The translations under genes were made by a program, and so were the position numbers. Of a DNA stretch of 64,000 nt, positions 60,600 through 64,000 are shown one piece after another; within the stretch, counting starts at the first letter, position 1; each line of letters opens with the position of its first letter. The DNA is from Mesorhizobium loti R88b. GTDB taxonomy: Bacteria > Pseudomonadota > Alphaproteobacteria > Rhizobiales > Rhizobiaceae. Below the pieces are notes generated by a model. That model was given only the letters and a program-made list of their open reading frames with translations. It made no database searches and was not told where the DNA came from. The stretch is from assembly GCF_013170845.1 (NCBI RefSeq), contig NZ_CP033367.1, positions 2,047,001 to 2,111,000 of the forward strand, written 5' to 3'.

Positions 60600-62051
60600 A
60601 TGTCGCACGTCACCCCAAAGCTCAACGCCTTCCCCGTCTTCATGCGGGTCGAGGGCGAAGCCGTGGCCATCGTCGGCGGCGGCGATGAGGCATTGGCAAA
60701 GGCGCGGCTGATCGGACAGTCGAGCGCGGCGCTGCGCATCATCGCCGAAAATGTCGAACCCGAGCTTTTGGCGTTCATTGCTCAGTCCGGCGCCAGCCAT
60801 GTTGCAGCGGCCTACGATGCTTCGCAGCTCGAAGGCGCGGTCATGGTGTTTGCCGCCAGCGGCGATGAGTTGCTTGACCGCCGCGTCGCCACGGACGCGC
60901 GCCGCTTGAGCATTCCGGTCAATGCCGTCGACCGGCCGGAACTCTGCGATTTCTTCACCCCGGCGCTGGTCAATCGCGCGCCGGTCGCCATCGCCATTGG
61001 AACCGAAGGCGCCGGCCCCGTGCTTGCCCAGATGCTGCGCGGCCGCATCGACCAGATGCTGTCGCCGTCGCTCGGGTCGCTGGCAACGCTTGCCGCTTCG
61101 TTGCGGGGTGCTGCTGAGAGACTACTGCCGAAAGGCAATGCCCGCCGACGCTTCTGGAGCAGTTTTTTCCAGGGTGCACCGGCCCATGCGGTGGAAGCCG
61201 GCCAGCTGTCGCAGGCGCATGACGCAGCTGTGGATCTTCTGCTGTCGAACGCGCCGGCTGTGGGCCACATCGCGCTGGTCGGCGCCGGTCCGGGCGCCGA
61301 GGATCTTTTGACGCTGCGGGCGCATCGCCTGCTGATGGAAGCCGATGTCATCGTCCATGACGCGCTGGTGCCTGAGGCGGTCGTTGCCATGGGCCGCCGC
61401 GACGCCGAGCGTCTGCCGGTCGGCAAACGCAAGGGATGCCACACCAAGAGCCAGGCGGAGATCAATGCGCTGCTGGTCGAGCTCGGCCGCCAGGGCAAGC
61501 GCGTCGTGCGGCTGAAGTCTGGCGATCCGCTGGTGTTCGGGCGGGCCGGCGAGGAGATGGCGGCACTGCGCGATGCCGGCATTGCCTATGAGGTGGTTCC
61601 GGGCGTCACCGCGGCCTTTGCCGCCGCGGCCGATTTCGAACTGCCGCTGACCTTGCGTGGTGTGTCTTCCTCGATGGTGTTCACCACCGGCCACGATCTC
61701 AAGGGCAATTCATTGCCCGACTGGGCCAGGCTCGCGATTTCCGGCGCCACGGTCGCCGTCTACATGGGCCGCTCGGTCGCGGCCGAAGTCGCCGGCCGTC
61801 TGATCGAAGCCGGGCTGTCGCCGGATACGGCGGTCGCCGTGGTCGAGAATGCCAGCCTTGCCAACCGCCGCCGTTTCCATGGCACGCTGGCCGACCTGCC
61901 GTCGCTGGAGGCGCGCGCCGATCTTTCCGGGCCGGTCATGACCATCATTGGCGATGCCGTTGCCGGCGCCAATTTTGAACGGTCCGAGCCGCTCACGGCA
62001 TACAGGCATGAAGGCGCGGCCAAAGCCGCCACTGAGAAAGTTCAGCCATGA
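60600..62051 (+). CDS. cysG: Siroheme synthase CysG
   Basis: CysG makes siroheme for sulfite reductase. The 483-residue protein has an N-terminal precorrin-2 dehydrogenase/ferrochelatase part (about 1-200, GEAVAIVGGGDEALAKARL) and a C-terminal uroporphyrinogen-III C-methyltransferase (about 218-465, VALVGAGPGAEDLLTLRAHR, RLKSGDPLVFGRAGEE, GVTAAFAAAA). The ATG at 60600 (MSHVTPKLNAFPVF) is chosen, as the upstream extension has no family match. It overlaps the DUF2849 gene by 4 nt, so the cys genes are translated together. Confidence 0.95.
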   Translation: MSHVTPKLNAFPVFMRVEGEAVAIVGGGDEALAKARLIGQSSAALRIIAENVEPELLAFIAQSGASHVAAAYDASQLEGAVMVFAASGDELLDRRVATDARRLSIPVNAVDRPELCDFFTPALVNRAPVAIAIGTEGAGPVLAQMLRGRIDQMLSPSLGSLATLAASLRGAAERLLPKGNARRRFWSSFFQGAPAHAVEAGQLSQAHDAAVDLLLSNAPAVGHIALVGAGPGAEDLLTLRAHRLLMEADVIVHDALVPEAVVAMGRRDAERLPVGKRKGCHTKSQAEINALLVELGRQGKRVVRLKSGDPLVFGRAGEEMAALRDAGIAYEVVPGVTAAFAAAADFELPLTLRGVSSSMVFTTGHDLKGNSLPDWARLAISGATVAVYMGRSVAAEVAGRLIEAGLSPDTAVAVVENASLANRRRFHGTLADLPSLEARADLSGPVMTIIGDAVAGANFERSEPLTAYRHEGAAKAATEKVQP

Positions 62052-62341
62052 AGATACTGACCGCCAACCGCCTGACCGATGGCATCGCCGTCTGGTACGC
62101 CGATGGCGGCTGGGCCGAGACCGTGGACCACGCCGACCTCGCCCATGACAAGGCCGCCGAGGACCGCCTGGAGGCGATCGGCGCCAAGGCCTATGCCGAC
62201 AATGAAGTGGTCGACGTCAATCTGATCGACGCGGACGTCGTGAACGGTGTGGTCGAGCCGGTGCGGCTGCGTGAAAAAATCCGCGCCGCCGGACCGACCA
62301 TCCGCAGCGATCTCGGCAAGCAGGCCGAGCGGGCGGCGTAG
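62048..62341 (+). CDS. DUF2849 protein of the sulfite reductase operon
   Basis: The 97-residue protein (MKILTANRLTDGIAVWYADG) is the small DUF2849 partner that is regularly found before sulfite/nitrite reductase genes in alphaproteobacteria. It has no transmembrane segment or cysteine. It overlaps cysG by ATGA. Its role is unknown; its fixed position suggests a role in assembly or electron supply. Confidence 0.9.
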   Translation: MKILTANRLTDGIAVWYADGGWAETVDHADLAHDKAAEDRLEAIGAKAYADNEVVDVNLIDADVVNGVVEPVRLREKIRAAGPTIRSDLGKQAERAA

Positions 62342-62386
62342 CCAGGATTTAAGTGAAACGGGCGGACGCGCCCTGAAAGACGAAAC

Positions 62387-64000
<1,614 letters not shown>

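Overview
The window is a GC-rich chromosomal segment of a Rhizobiales alphaproteobacterium, most probably Mesorhizobium. The FosX protein at 4.2-4.7 kb looks, from memory, nearly identical to the structurally characterised M. loti FosX and lies inside a phosphonate operon as it does there. Several dispersed hairpin repeats are also of a type I associate with this genus. No tRNA, rRNA, CRISPR array, prophage or transposase was seen.

Layout. (1) 1-7.7 kb: a C-P lyase (phosphonate/phosphite ester) operon on the minus strand, phnG-phnH-phnI-fosX-phnJ-phnK-phnL-hexapeptide acyltransferase-2H phosphoesterase, with the first codons of phnC at the left edge. The repressor gene phnF is divergent. The phnF/phnG gap carries a good PhoB box and a palindrome that fits a PhnF operator. 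(2) 7.7-16.6 kb: a sugar or sugar-acid island with a ribose-type ABC transporter, Zn-alcohol dehydrogenase, L-fucose/D-threo-aldose dehydrogenase-like AKR, UxaA-type dehydratase and an unusual GntR/FCD regulator with two winged helices. (3) 16.8-20.1 kb: a copper module (DUF2946, PCuAC, YcnI/DUF1775, CopC-CopD). (4) 20.2-30.6 kb: gnd, then a LacI-controlled CUT1 sugar ABC transporter with a sugar isomerase and Gfo/Idh/MocA dehydrogenase, and a YghZ-type AKR. Two matching LacI-type operators flank the lacI/ABC intergenic region.

(5) 30.7-43.5 kb is the most unusual stretch. It holds a trypsinogen-like protease, a V8-like protease, a MORN-repeat protein, a MEMO-CapA fusion, a WD40-caspase, a single-span membrane protein, a six-cysteine exported protein and a metacaspase. 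Nearly all carry signal peptides, so this looks like an envelope-localised protease/caspase island. Five of the genes form one tight minus-strand operon headed by the metacaspase.

(6) 43.7-54.3 kb: a Fur/Zur-type regulator, polA (with degraded proofreading motifs), a probable small RNA just upstream of polA, an M20 dipeptidase, RNase D, small stress/membrane proteins, a propeller-like protein and a class A penicillin-binding protein. (7) 54.4-60.1 kb: an SDR, a NimT/CynX-type MFS exporter with quinone oxidoreductase and divergent AraC regulator, and a KefB/YbaL-type antiporter. (8) 60.6-64 kb: assimilatory sulfite reduction, cysG-DUF2849-cysI, the last cut by the right edge.

Starts were moved from the longest reading frame wherever a ribosome binding site, operon overlap or family alignment argued for it. 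Family assignments rest on recognised motifs; no database search was run.
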